A stretch of 64,000 nucleotides of DNA from Terriglobus tenax (GCF_025685395.1 NZ_JAGSYA010000003.1:930001-994000); one strand, 5' to 3'. Counted from the stretch's first letter, positions 44,040 to 53,319 are shown. Notes: generated from the sequence alone by a model not told the origin. A program made the numbers and translations.

Positions 44040-47000
44040 ATGCGATGGATCATTCGCTGTACCCTTGCTGTACTCTTTGCCAGTTCGCTCAGTCTGACTT
44101 CGGTTGCCCAGACCGCACAGTTTCAGGGACGAGTCACCGATCCCCAGCAACGGGTCGTGCCCGAAGCCGAAGTTCGTATCTTTAACCAGGCGACTGGCGT
44201 AGAGCGGAAGGTCAAAACGAATCAGACCGGTCTCTATACAGCGCCGTTTATTCAGCCGGGTGTATATCAGGTCTATGTGCAAGCATCCGGCTTTAGCACG
44301 GTATCGAGCTCACCATTGACGGTTAGTGTCGGGCAGACGCTCGTCTTCGACGTGCAACTCAAGGTGGGAGGCACCCAGCAGGAGGTTACCGTCGATTCAG
44401 CCTCGCCTGTCATGAATACGACCGACGCTTCTGTATCCACCGTCGTAGACAGGAAGTTCATAGAGAACCTTCCTCTGAACGGAAGAAGTTTCCAAGACCT
44501 GATCTCGATGACGCCTGGAATCGTGACGCAGAGCCCGCAGAGCTCTAGTCAGGTTGTAGGTACCGGTGGCGACTTCAGCGTGAATGGGCAGCGGACGCAG
44601 TCGAACTACTACACCGTCGATGGCGTGACAGCGAATACCGGCTCGGGCAACGGCGGTGGCGTAGGAGCAGCTGCCTCCGGGGGAGCGCTCGGAGGATCGA
44701 CGGCTCTCGGAACGACGCAGACACTGATATCGGTTGACGCGCTGCAGGAGTTTCGCGTTCAAAGCTCAACGTACTCCGCTGAATTTGGCAGATCACCCGG
44801 AGGGCAGTTTTCTCTCGGAACCCGCTCCGGCACCAACTTCCTCCACGGAAGCGCCTTCGACTATCTCCGCAATAACGTTTTCGATGCCAATGATTGGTTC
44901 AACGCGCATTACGGCAAGGCAACACCGGCTCTGCGCCAGAACGATTTCGGCGGTACAGTCGGAGGCCCGGTTTGGATCCCTCATCTTTACAGCGGTCGGA
45001 GTAAGAGCTTTTTCTTTGCCTCGTATGAAGGGCTTCGTCTGACGCAACCCACCGCCGCGACCATCCAGTATGTTCCGGACAGATTCATGCGACAGCAGGC
45101 AGTTGCTGCCATGCGCCCCATCTTGAATGCCTTTCCGCTTCCCAACGGAGTCGATTACGGGACGGCCGCGAATCCAAACCTGGCGCAGTTCATCACGACG
45201 TTCTCACTGCCCAGCACGATCAACTCGACCAGTGTCCGGATCGACCATACGCTGCGTCCTAAAGTCGCGCTGTTCTTCCGCATCGGCAACACGCCCAGTT
45301 CTACCGGCGCGAGGCCATACTTCGCTCGGACAACCACGAGTATCAATGCACAGAGCTACACCTTAGGAGCAACCGTCCAATTCTCAGATCAACTGACCAA
45401 CGAGTTCCGACTTGGATATGCACGCTCCGATTCCACACAGGTTGGGGTATTGGACACCTTCGGAGGAGCCACTCCAATCGATCTGGCAGGGGCGATGGGT
45501 GCCGGAGCCTATCCCCAGGCGCAGCCGGTGATCACAATCTCCATCGCAGGAATCGGATCACCGCTGATGACCCCGTACAACGGACGGAATTCGAGCCGCC
45601 AGTGGAACGCCGTAAACACGGTCAGCCTGCTGAAGGGAGTTCACGCGCTCAAGTTTGGTTTCGACTACCGCCACATCAAGTCACCGATTGCTCCACCGAC
45701 AGTGGAACCGTATGCCATCTTTCTCAGCACGCAGGAGGTTTTGAGTGGTGTACCAAGCCTTCCGTATGTCTATAACTTCGTTCCCGCTACGCCTCTCTTC
45801 CACCAGGCCGCCGTGTTCGCGCAGGACGAATGGCGTCTGTTGCCGCAGCTTCACCTTTCTGGAGGACTTCGCTGGGAGCTAAATCCTCCGCCAACAGAGC
45901 AACACGGTCAAGATGCCTATACGTTGTTGGGCGATATCAATGATCCCGCTTCACTCGCGCTTGCACCGCGGGGGACTCCGTTGTGGAAGACCACCTGGTA
46001 TAACTTTGCGCCGCGGTTGGGCTTGGCTTGGACGGCACACGATCAACCGGGAGCTGAAACAGTCCTTCGTGTGGGAGCCGGTGTATTCTTCGACTCCGCC
46101 AATGAAGTTGCGACCCTCGGTTATAGCGGTCTTGGATTTCGATCGTTTCAACTTCAGTCCGGTGCGCAGATTCCGTTTACCGCGAACCAACTCGTCGTTC
46201 CGATTAGGGTGACTGGACCCTACAACAGCGGGACTATCACCGCGTTTCCTTCCCATCTCCAGTTGCCCTACACGTTGCAGTGGAACGTCAGTTTGCAGCA
46301 GGCGCTTGGAAAGAATCAATCGTTCACAGTCTCCTATGTTGCGGCAGAAGGACGGCGGCTGACTGGAGTGCAACAAAAAGCGCTCGCGAAGCTCAACCCC
46401 AACTTCGGGACCGTGCAGTACTTTGCTTCAGGGCTTACTTCGAACTATCAGTCGCTGCAGGTGAAGTTTCAGCGCTCGGTGGTGAAGGGTGTCCAGGCGC
46501 TCGGGTCCTACACTTGGTCTCACACGCTGGATTTCGGCTCCAATGCGAATGCTCTGCCGCTACTGCGAGGGAATGCGGACTTCGACGTTCGCAACAATCT
46601 GCAGGGTGGGGTCAGTTGGGAACTCCCCGATGTCCACGGTCGGAGACCCGTTGCGATCTTCTTGAGCAACTGGGGAGCGGATGCGCGACTGAGTACCCGC
46701 TCTGCATTTCCCGTAACGCTTGGCGGAGCGCTTACAACCAATGTGGCCACGGGTAGCCAGTACGCCGGCGGGCTGAATGTAGTCCCAGGCATCCCGATCT
46801 ATCTCTACGGGGCGCAGTATCCCGGAGGCCGCTCCATCAACAAGGCCGCGTTCAGTCTTCCGGTCGCCGGTTCCGCCGGAGACGCTCCACGCAACTTCGT
46901 GCGAGGTTTCGGTATGACGCAGGTCAATCTGGCCCTCCGGCGCGACTTCCAGCTCCATGATGGCGTGGTCGTTCATTTTCGCGCGGAGACATTCAATCTG

Positions 47001-47159
47001 CTCAACCATCCGAACTTTGGATTCGTTGACTCGACCTACACAGACGCCACCTTTGGCCAGGCGATGAAGATGCTGAATGCGAGTCTTGGAACCGTTGCGT
47101 CGCAGTATCAACAAGGTGGAGCCCGCTCAATGCAGTTTGCGCTGAAGCTCACATTTTGA
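44040..47159 (+). CDS. Oar-like TonB-dependent receptor (module 1)
   Basis: 1039 residues with AGGAGC before the ATG. A signal peptide (to SVAQ near 24) is followed by a carboxypeptidase-regulatory-like domain (QGRVTDPQQRVVPEAEVRI, about 28-120), a plug with LPLNGRSFQDLISMTPGIV (near 141) and a beta barrel ending in ...MQFALKLTF, the aromatic end typical of outer-membrane proteins. It likely imports a specific peptide or siderophore. Module 2 has a closely related receptor. In lasso-peptide loci with isopeptidases such receptors are usual neighbours. Confidence 0.88.
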   Translation: MRWIIRCTLAVLFASSLSLTSVAQTAQFQGRVTDPQQRVVPEAEVRIFNQATGVERKVKTNQTGLYTAPFIQPGVYQVYVQASGFSTVSSSPLTVSVGQTLVFDVQLKVGGTQQEVTVDSASPVMNTTDASVSTVVDRKFIENLPLNGRSFQDLISMTPGIVTQSPQSSSQVVGTGGDFSVNGQRTQSNYYTVDGVTANTGSGNGGGVGAAASGGALGGSTALGTTQTLISVDALQEFRVQSSTYSAEFGRSPGGQFSLGTRSGTNFLHGSAFDYLRNNVFDANDWFNAHYGKATPALRQNDFGGTVGGPVWIPHLYSGRSKSFFFASYEGLRLTQPTAATIQYVPDRFMRQQAVAAMRPILNAFPLPNGVDYGTAANPNLAQFITTFSLPSTINSTSVRIDHTLRPKVALFFRIGNTPSSTGARPYFARTTTSINAQSYTLGATVQFSDQLTNEFRLGYARSDSTQVGVLDTFGGATPIDLAGAMGAGAYPQAQPVITISIAGIGSPLMTPYNGRNSSRQWNAVNTVSLLKGVHALKFGFDYRHIKSPIAPPTVEPYAIFLSTQEVLSGVPSLPYVYNFVPATPLFHQAAVFAQDEWRLLPQLHLSGGLRWELNPPPTEQHGQDAYTLLGDINDPASLALAPRGTPLWKTTWYNFAPRLGLAWTAHDQPGAETVLRVGAGVFFDSANEVATLGYSGLGFRSFQLQSGAQIPFTANQLVVPIRVTGPYNSGTITAFPSHLQLPYTLQWNVSLQQALGKNQSFTVSYVAAEGRRLTGVQQKALAKLNPNFGTVQYFASGLTSNYQSLQVKFQRSVVKGVQALGSYTWSHTLDFGSNANALPLLRGNADFDVRNNLQGGVSWELPDVHGRRPVAIFLSNWGADARLSTRSAFPVTLGGALTTNVATGSQYAGGLNVVPGIPIYLYGAQYPGGRSINKAAFSLPVAGSAGDAPRNFVRGFGMTQVNLALRRDFQLHDGVVVHFRAETFNLLNHPNFGFVDSTYTDATFGQAMKMLNASLGTVASQYQQGGARSMQFALKLTF

Positions 47160-47232
47160 CATGAGAGCACTACCTCCTCTTCGAACTAAAAGCTGACTCT
47201 CCGTCCTGCTCACAACCCCCATGGAGTTGAAG

Positions 47233-49620
47233 ATGAAGCTACGTTTGCGTCTCGTTGGGATCAGCCTGGTCGCACTTTCCCTCCTGCCTGCCAGAGGTCA
47301 AGATCACTCGTTCTCCGTCAAGGACGATATCGCCATGGTGCGTTTCAGTGAGCCACGCTCTGATCCTGGCGTCGCGGGCAGTGAGAAGGCAACACCCTCT
47401 CCAAATGGCGAGTACGTCGCGCTTGTCACGACGAAAGGCCTTCTCGCATCAGACAGGATCGAATCCGATCTATGGGTCTACCGGCTCAGGGATGTATCGA
47501 CCTTTCTTAGAGGAACACGGGCGCGGCTCCTGCCGCGCGTCATTGCCTCGATCATCTCGTATCCTCACCGCGAACAGACAACCGCGTATGCACCCGTGAT
47601 CAAGGATCTTCGGTGGTCTTCGGATGGAAAGAGTATCTACTTTCGAGGGGAAAGCGTATCGGGTGCCTATCGGATCTATGAAGCAAGGTTGGACCGGAGG
47701 GATTTGCAAGCCCTCACGCCCGTAAATCAGAGTGTGGACCGCTTTGACGTTGTGAGAAACACGATCGTATACAAAGCGTCGATCTTTCCGGAAAAGCGTG
47801 TTCGACCCAGTAACGCGATCAATTCCGACGCCCTGGTAGCGACTGGCTCGCGGATTCAGGATCTGATCCTTCCAGATCAGCTGACCACGTTGACGCCCGA
47901 GACATTTACGATTTCGACTCTGCGCTACGCAAATGCCCACTGGAGTGCGAGATCGGTCCCGGGCTATTCGGACCGGGATATGACCTACCTCTCATCCCTG
48001 TTTCCGTTTGTGCTATCCCCCACGCAGACAAAGCTCATTGCTCTTTCTCCTGTCTTGAGCGTGCCTGATGCATGGAAGCGCTATGCCCCGGCAAACGGCT
48101 TCGAACATTTGCGCCTGTCCGAGAGCGTAGACGGTCGCCTTACGAGCGCCGACAATCTGGCGCGGCCCGAACAGTTGACGTTGATAGACCTCGTGACGGG
48201 AAAAAGCACACCGCTCGCGGACGCTCCTGCGGCTCGTAGCCTTGCGTACTACCTCGATAACAGCTCCGTCACGTGGGCTGCGGACGAGAAGCGAGTCCTG
48301 GCGACAAATACATTCCTTAAACTGGAGGAGCCCGATGGGTCTGACATAACAAGGCCCTGCGCGGTTGCAAGCTTCGATCTGCCAACGCTCAAAGCTCAGT
48401 GCCTCTTCTTCGAGACGGGGGACCTCGACCCATTTGCCTTGCATGTGCTTGCCGTGTCCTTCGGCTCCACGAGCGACCAGGCCACAGTTACATTGAAGCG
48501 AGGCGTGCACGAGCAAGTGATACAGCAGTATCGTTTGCGCGAAAACGTGTGGCGTCTCATCGCATCGAGTACCGTGAGTGGCGAGAACTGTGAATCTGCG
48601 GTCTCGGTTCAACGCACCACGACCGTGAGTTGCGATCTCGAAGTGACTGTTCGACAGACCCTCAACGATCCGCCGACCCTTTGGGCGTCCAGCGCGCGAA
48701 CTGGGAAGTCCCTAAAACTATGGGACCCCAACCCCCAACTGAGCCGAATGCGTTTCGGAGAAGCGTCACGGTATGAATGGCAGGATAAAACTGGCCGAGC
48801 ATGGTCCGGCATACTCGTAAAACCCGTAGGCTACGAGGCAGGAAAGAGGTATCCCCTTGTCGTGCAGATGTACTCCTATGTGGAAGGCGAATTTTTGACC
48901 GACGGGCTTTACCCAACCGCGTTTGCGGCGAGACATCTCGCCAGCGTAGGGTTCATTGTTTTGCAGATCAAGAAGAAGCCGGACACGCTGACGGAAGCCG
49001 ATCCCCAGGTCCATCTGGAGGGCTATCGCAGCGCCATTGCAACGTTGGATGCGGCTGGAATGATCGATCGTAGTCGAGTTGGAGTGGTGGGATTCAGCTG
49101 GACCTGTTGGTATGCCATCAATGCCCTGATCAAGGATCCGAATCTTTTCGCAGCGGCGACGATAGCCGATGGGCTGGACAATAGCTACCTGCAATACCTG
49201 TTGTTTGGCGTGGGAGCCCACTCCATTCTTCGCCAGATGGAACGTATCCGGGAGACGAGTCCCTTTGGAGACGGACTCCAAAAGTGGATCGACGAGGCGC
49301 CAGGTTTCCATCTCAATCAGGTCCGATCCCCCGTCCGCATCGAGGCGATCAATCCAGGCTCGGTCCTGCAGGAGTGGGAGCTGTACGCCTCTCTCCGCAT
49401 GCAGAAGAAACCCGTCGATCTGATCTACTTCCCGCATGGGACTCATATCCATCAGAAACCACTGGAAAGACTGGAATCGCAACAAGGAAATGTGGACTGG
49501 TTTCGTTTCTGGCTGCAAGGCTATGAAGACCCCGATCCAGAAAAACGGGCTCAATATCAACGGTGGCGAGCATTGGATCGTGGGCCGATCACAACTCAAC
49601 CCGCCACTTCTTCACCGTAA
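47233..49620 (+). CDS. S9-family lasso-isopeptidase-like hydrolase (module 1)
   Basis: 795 residues from the ATG at 47233; the in-frame ATG at 47221 supplies the GGAG ribosome site, just as in module 2. A signal peptide (RLVGISLVALSLLPARGQ) is followed by an N-terminal propeller-like half and a C-terminal alpha/beta hydrolase. The nucleophile motif is GFSWTCWY, not the usual GxSxGG, and the acid lies in RIEAINPGS with Glu, then GTHIH near the end. This Ser-Glu-His spacing resembles AtxE-type lasso isopeptidases as I recall them. It probably opens the ring of an imported peptide. Confidence 0.72.
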   Translation: MKLRLRLVGISLVALSLLPARGQDHSFSVKDDIAMVRFSEPRSDPGVAGSEKATPSPNGEYVALVTTKGLLASDRIESDLWVYRLRDVSTFLRGTRARLLPRVIASIISYPHREQTTAYAPVIKDLRWSSDGKSIYFRGESVSGAYRIYEARLDRRDLQALTPVNQSVDRFDVVRNTIVYKASIFPEKRVRPSNAINSDALVATGSRIQDLILPDQLTTLTPETFTISTLRYANAHWSARSVPGYSDRDMTYLSSLFPFVLSPTQTKLIALSPVLSVPDAWKRYAPANGFEHLRLSESVDGRLTSADNLARPEQLTLIDLVTGKSTPLADAPAARSLAYYLDNSSVTWAADEKRVLATNTFLKLEEPDGSDITRPCAVASFDLPTLKAQCLFFETGDLDPFALHVLAVSFGSTSDQATVTLKRGVHEQVIQQYRLRENVWRLIASSTVSGENCESAVSVQRTTTVSCDLEVTVRQTLNDPPTLWASSARTGKSLKLWDPNPQLSRMRFGEASRYEWQDKTGRAWSGILVKPVGYEAGKRYPLVVQMYSYVEGEFLTDGLYPTAFAARHLASVGFIVLQIKKKPDTLTEADPQVHLEGYRSAIATLDAAGMIDRSRVGVVGFSWTCWYAINALIKDPNLFAAATIADGLDNSYLQYLLFGVGAHSILRQMERIRETSPFGDGLQKWIDEAPGFHLNQVRSPVRIEAINPGSVLQEWELYASLRMQKKPVDLIYFPHGTHIHQKPLERLESQQGNVDWFRFWLQGYEDPDPEKRAQYQRWRALDRGPITTQPATSSP

Positions 49621-49633
49621 CCGATTGCTTCCT

Positions 49634-49678
49634 GAAAAAAGCCCAGCCTCTCCGGGAATCCGGAAAAGGCTGGGGCTG
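49634..49678 (-). terminator. intrinsic terminator of the minus-strand peptide gene 1
   Basis: On the minus strand, AGCCCCAGCCT pairs with AGGCTGGGCT and is followed at once by TTTTTTC, a clear intrinsic terminator. It begins about 20 bases past the stop of the short peptide ORF, which argues that this strand is transcribed. Confidence 0.75.
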
Positions 49679-49697
49679 GCCATGCGACTGGGTTGGT

Positions 49698-49916
49698 CTA
49701 CTCGTCTGCCTGATATGCGGCACCGTTCGTCATGAGGTTGCTGCTGACCTCCGAGTTGGGTGCGATTTTGACACTCTTGATGGTCGACGTGGCACTGAAA
49801 GTACCGAGGAGTCTCGGTTGGATAATTAAGCGGCCCGCGCCGGATTTGGATAACGTCTCCCGGCGTCTATGGACAAACCACGAACTCACTTGACGGCAGC
49901 TTTGGAGGGATGGCAC
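49698..49916 (-). CDS. putative lasso-like RiPP precursor peptide 1 (start uncertain)
   Basis: The last 43 residues align without gaps to the precursor at 60335-60469: 20 of the final 35 positions are identical, including GTF, A, S, IK, K, E and the end TNGAAYQADE. The GTG start at 49916 (72 residues) has no ribosome site and the N-terminal 28 residues look unrelated, so the true start may be a GTG at 49889 or a rare ATT codon near 49826. In place of Y-x-x-P it has I-I-Q-P. The gene is convergent with isopeptidase 1 and followed by a terminator. It might be a decayed copy. Confidence 0.55.
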   Translation of the reverse strand: MPSLQSCRQVSSWFVHRRRETLSKSGAGRLIIQPRLLGTFSATSTIKSVKIAPNSEVSSNLMTNGAAYQADE

Positions 49917-49975
49917 GCATTCTATCCATGGATCCGCTTATTGTGCGATTTCGGAAGGAGGTGCCGCGATGCGCC

Positions 49976-51235
49976 TTAGCTCTCGTCGAACGCCGCGGCC
50001 ATCAAATCCAGTTCATCTTTTGAGATACCAAGTGCTTTTGCTTCTAGTCTCCAATTGGAGACTGCAGCTTCGACGTCATGCAGCGCAGCTTTGGCTTGCG
50101 CAGCGGTGATCCCGTAGCTTTTGAAGGCTTCCATTGCGATCGCGACATCGCATGTTGCTTCCGTCTCATCGATGGAGAGGGAGAGATAATCTCGTTCGAC
50201 GGAAGGGTTGAGATCATAGGCAGGTGAGAGAGCAATGCCTCGTGCATCGATGAAGAAGCCATGATTGCGCAGATGGTCGTCTGTGTTGTGAATGCGGATA
50301 TTGAAGAGTACCCGTCGGAACAACTGCTCACAATCAGCAAGCGTTTGTGCACCACGCTGTTGCAACAGTTCAACGAGCTCAAGGTAGCTGGCGCCGTCCT
50401 CTCCGTCTTTGTGTTGGGTTAATGTCATGGCCGAGACAAACCCGCGACGGCGTCCATGGTGCGTGCGGTCAAAACGCTTCACGAGAAATGTCGTGTAGGG
50501 GCTTTCCGGAAAATGGAGCGGTCGAGCGTCGGGTACCTGAATACCGGCTTCGCGAGCCAGGGAGTTGGCAACCAGTTCCCATGCGCCGATATCGCGGAGG
50601 TCTTGTCGGCTCGGAAACTTGGCGATGCAGAGTGTCCCTTCCTCATCACGGACAGATGCTTTTGGACGTGCTCCACCGAGTGAGCTACCGGGGGCAATGA
50701 GCTGTCCTAGCCATTTTTCATACTCCGGATGATCCTGCTCGTTGATGTGTTCCTCGAACTGAAGACTGACAGCCTGCAACTCCCTCAGCGAGGTCAAAGG
50801 AGGAGCCGCAAATCTCTCGTCGCTATCGACAAAAGGCCCTTCGGGGAATCTGAAGCGGAGCGCGCCCAGTCTTGTCTCGTCGTGAACGCCTAAAAGAAAA
50901 TCCCATTCCGTAAGAGTCCGTGGACGCGCTCCCTCCCGGCGCGCGCGCGCGTTCTCCCGCCGTTGCATGAGGAGACGCCCCCAACGATCGGGGGATGAGT
51001 CGGTAAAGATGCCAAAGTTGGTTCGATCGCCAGAGGGATACTGATGGCCGCTACCGAGTTGCAGATCAGGATCAAAGGCAAATGCCTCCGCGCGCGCCAT
51101 CCAACTCTTGGCGTACTCGAAGGAAAACAGCTCTCCTTTGCCGCTTCTTTGCCGGTGAAGCATGCCCATCAACTCCGGTTCCGGCGCCGTTTCCAGATCG
51201 ACGTGGACTTCGATGGAATCGAGACCTGCCATCAC
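49976..51235 (-). CDS. hipA: HipA-type serine/threonine kinase toxin
   Basis: 419 residues. HipA signatures are visible: the SSLGGARPKASVRD ATP-loop region (near 190), TLCIAKFP, the catalytic FNIRIHNTDDHLRNHGFF (near 311) and SPAYDLNPS (near 337). HipA kinases phosphorylate tRNA synthetases or similar targets and cause dormancy. Its ATG overlaps the hipB stop (ATGA). It lies on the minus strand between the two lasso modules and reads toward peptide gene 1, so readthrough could reach that gene. Confidence 0.9.
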   Translation of the reverse strand: MMAGLDSIEVHVDLETAPEPELMGMLHRQRSGKGELFSFEYAKSWMARAEAFAFDPDLQLGSGHQYPSGDRTNFGIFTDSSPDRWGRLLMQRRENARARREGARPRTLTEWDFLLGVHDETRLGALRFRFPEGPFVDSDERFAAPPLTSLRELQAVSLQFEEHINEQDHPEYEKWLGQLIAPGSSLGGARPKASVRDEEGTLCIAKFPSRQDLRDIGAWELVANSLAREAGIQVPDARPLHFPESPYTTFLVKRFDRTHHGRRRGFVSAMTLTQHKDGEDGASYLELVELLQQRGAQTLADCEQLFRRVLFNIRIHNTDDHLRNHGFFIDARGIALSPAYDLNPSVERDYLSLSIDETEATCDVAIAMEAFKSYGITAAQAKAALHDVEAAVSNWRLEAKALGISKDELDLMAAAFDES

Positions 51236-51582
51236 TTTTGTCCTTCCATTTCATCCGACTTTTTTGAGACAGGCCGCTTCGGGGACCGCAACTTGGGAGT
51301 AATTTCAGCGTCCTGCAGCTTGCGGCCAAGTTCATCGTCGACAGCTAACAGGGCGAGGTCCTCTTCGAGACGGAGCACCTGCATGACACGGGCGTACACC
51401 CCCAAAGCGACGCCTGGGTCGCCTTGTTCTGCTTTCCAGAGGGTCGTACGCGTAATGCCAGCCCGTTGGGCTACGGTTTCTGCTGAGTATTTTCTCCGCA
51501 AACGGGCAAGCTTGAGCCGACCTCCCAATTCACTGAGCAGCCGGGATACGCGCGGAACAAGCACTGGAGTGGTTTTCCCCAT
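51232..51582 (-). CDS. hipB: HipB antitoxin, XRE-type regulator
   Basis: 116 residues from the ATG at 51582; longer in-frame starts run into the operator. The XRE helix-turn-helix is GRLKLARLRRKYSAETVAQR, then AGITRTTLWKAEQGDP (about 20-60). The C-terminus is basic and flexible. It precedes hipA with a four-base overlap, the usual hipBA layout, and a perfect palindrome lies four bases upstream of its start. Confidence 0.82.
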   Translation of the reverse strand: MGKTTPVLVPRVSRLLSELGGRLKLARLRRKYSAETVAQRAGITRTTLWKAEQGDPGVALGVYARVMQVLRLEEDLALLAVDDELGRKLQDAEITPKLRSPKRPVSKKSDEMEGQK

Positions 51583-51585
51583 AAC

Positions 51586-51601
51586 GTCTATTATTATAGA
51601 C
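51586..51601. promoter_or_regulatory. HipB operator
   Basis: GTCTAT-TATT-ATAGAC is perfect and lies four bases upstream of the hipB ATG; AGTCTA shortly beyond may be a second half-site. HipB usually represses its own operon from such sites. Confidence 0.6.
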
Positions 51602-51672
51602 ACAAAGTCTAATATTTGTTCATAATAATAAACGTTAGCGGGACCGGCTTCCTGATTGCCAGACACTGGTGT

Positions 51673-52023
51673 TCAAGAACTCTGTTCTGGATCTCTCTTG
51701 GGCAGATGGCGTGTCCGGCCTCTATCGGAACGGACAACGCCTCTCTTTGCGAAACGTTCTTCAAGAGGGAACATGCTCCGGATTCGCTGCTCTGTGAAAT
51801 CGAACGCATCACGTACCTCAACGCCGAGGCCAACACAGAGAAGCTCTAAGTTTTCAGGTTCGGGCCACACGCCGTATAGTTCGTAGTCGGCAATTTGCCG
51901 AGGATCAAGCCCAGTCCGTCGAGAATCAAGTGCGGTCCGTTTGGCAAGCTCATCGCGCGTTAAGTGTGCCCAATTTCGCAATTCTTCCAATCGCAGACCT
52001 AGCATAAGCCTCAGATCGAGCAT
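51673..52023 (-). CDS. XRE-family transcriptional regulator
   Basis: 116 residues. Residues about 8-70 form an XRE helix-turn-helix (LRLEELRNWAHLTRDELAKR, with an insertion, then PRQIADYELYGVWPEPENLE). The C-terminus is basic. It follows another XRE gene on the same strand, and both are headed by the same ATGATCT-3-AG(A/T)TCAT palindrome, so they probably regulate each other. No toxin partner is adjacent. Confidence 0.65.
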   Translation of the reverse strand: MLDLRLMLGLRLEELRNWAHLTRDELAKRTALDSRRTGLDPRQIADYELYGVWPEPENLELLCVGLGVEVRDAFDFTEQRIRSMFPLEERFAKRGVVRSDRGRTRHLPKRDPEQSS

Positions 52024-52057
52024 CCCTTTAGCGTGCCGATCTTAGGCGTCTTATAAA

Positions 52058-52074
52058 ATGATCTTGGAGATCAT
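52058..52074. promoter_or_regulatory. operator of the first XRE gene
   Basis: ATGATCT-TGG-AGATCAT is a perfect interrupted palindrome about 35 bases before the XRE start at 52023. Its twin lies at 52426-52442. Confidence 0.6.
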
Positions 52075-52149
52075 AAAATATGATGCTATAGTTCACGAAA
52101 CTGTTGAAATCCCCGTGCTGTCAAGGAAGGGAGCATGTTCTCTAAATCC

Positions 52150-52410
52150 TCAGAGCGGCTTGCGTGGTATCAGACGCGAAGAGGAGAAGTCGAAGAGGTC
52201 TCGCACTTGGACGTTGAAAGACCGAGCGATACGCTCCAGTGTGTCCGCTTTAGGCCAGCCGTTTCCCAATTCCAAGGTTGCAATACGGCGAGCGCTAAGA
52301 TGTACGCGTGCAGAGTATTCTTCACGGCTCAACCCTGTGGAGTCGCGTAGCTCCCTGATCCTTGCACCAAGTTGAGTTTGAAGTTTGGACACAATCAAGT
52401 GTCGGAACAA
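52150..52410 (-). CDS. small XRE-family regulator
   Basis: 86 residues from a TTG start; other starts a few codons later are possible. The helix-turn-helix (ARIRELRDSTGLSREEYSAR, then LSARRIATLELGNGWPKADT) is a compact XRE domain typical of HipB-like or Cro-like proteins. It shares strand and operator motif with the next XRE gene. Its place just before the second sigma factor suggests it may also control module 2, but direction is opposite. Confidence 0.62.
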   Translation of the reverse strand: MFRHLIVSKLQTQLGARIRELRDSTGLSREEYSARVHLSARRIATLELGNGWPKADTLERIARSFNVQVRDLFDFSSSRLIPRKPL

Positions 52411-52425
52411 TCAGCGGCATAGAAA

Positions 52426-52442
52426 ATGATCTCGGAGTTCAT
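52426..52442. promoter_or_regulatory. operator of the second XRE gene
   Basis: ATGATCT-CGG-AGTTCAT differs from the site at 52058-52074 mainly at one arm position and lies 16 bases before the TTG start at 52410. Confidence 0.55.
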
Positions 52443-52603
52443 AAAGCAGGAATTGATGTTGCAAATCTGCTCATTCTCGAACTTACAGGTTGCCTATCAG
52501 GCTCATGCTTCTGAGCTATGCCAATGTCTCGTCCCTCTGGAGCTTCACCCTCCTCCCGTAATCACTATCGTTTTTTCTCATCCCAGGCGTCCCGAGGCTG
52601 CAG

Positions 52604-53272
52604 ATGAGCTCTGAAGCGACCCTCAACATATTGCAATCACTAGCCGAACCTGCGGATGTCTCCCAGGAGCATATGCCTGCGTGTATGCCCCCTGCTGTCG
52701 ATGTGTGGACAGATACTTCCTCGTCGCTCTCAGATGAAAAACTGATTGAAGCGGTAGGGAAAGGAGACAAGGCGGCCCTCGGTGTGCTCTTTCAGCGGCA
52801 CGGCCGCTCCGTCTTGAACGTCGCAAGGCGGATATTGCGCGATGAGGTGGAAGCGGACGACCTTCGCCAGGACGTGTTCCTGTACCTGTTTGAGCGCGCA
52901 CAGCTTTACGACGCCCAGAAATCTTCGGCAGTGTCGTGGATCATGCAGATTACGTATCACCGCGCCTTTAACCGGCGAAAGTTCTTGAGCCTCCGCCAAG
53001 GGAGCGGCGTGGAAGTCTTCGACGAGCAGCACATCGAGCAAAGCACCACGCAGCCCTCAACGGATCGGATCGATGGCCAAGCCATCCTCGGTAGACTTGC
53101 AGACCAGCTATCGCCAACCCAGCAACAAACCCTACACCTGCACTTCTTCGAGGGGTACACCCTCCGTGAGATCGCAGAGCAGAGCGGCCAGGCCATCGGC
53201 AATGTTCGACATCACTACTACCGCGCATTGGACACCCTCCGCTCCAACCTCTTTCCGAAAAAGCGTGGGTAG
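52604..53272 (+). CDS. ECF sigma factor (module 2)
   Basis: 222 residues with GAGG eight bases upstream. Region 2 is FQRHGRSVLNVARRILRDEV, then DDLRQDVFLYLFERAQ (about 60-105), with SWIMQITYHRAFNRR; region 4 is TQQQTLHLHFFEGYTLREIA with a helix-turn-helix (about 170-205). It opens module 2, whose order (sigma, anti-sigma, receptor, hydrolase) is the same as module 1, though the two sigma factors are not close copies. Confidence 0.88.
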   Translation: MSSEATLNILQSLAEPADVSQEHMPACMPPAVDVWTDTSSSLSDEKLIEAVGKGDKAALGVLFQRHGRSVLNVARRILRDEVEADDLRQDVFLYLFERAQLYDAQKSSAVSWIMQITYHRAFNRRKFLSLRQGSGVEVFDEQHIEQSTTQPSTDRIDGQAILGRLADQLSPTQQQTLHLHFFEGYTLREIAEQSGQAIGNVRHHYYRALDTLRSNLFPKKRG

Positions 53273-53319
53273 AGTGAGAGAATTGGTTGGACATTCGCAG
53301 CGCAAAGGGAACCGAACCG

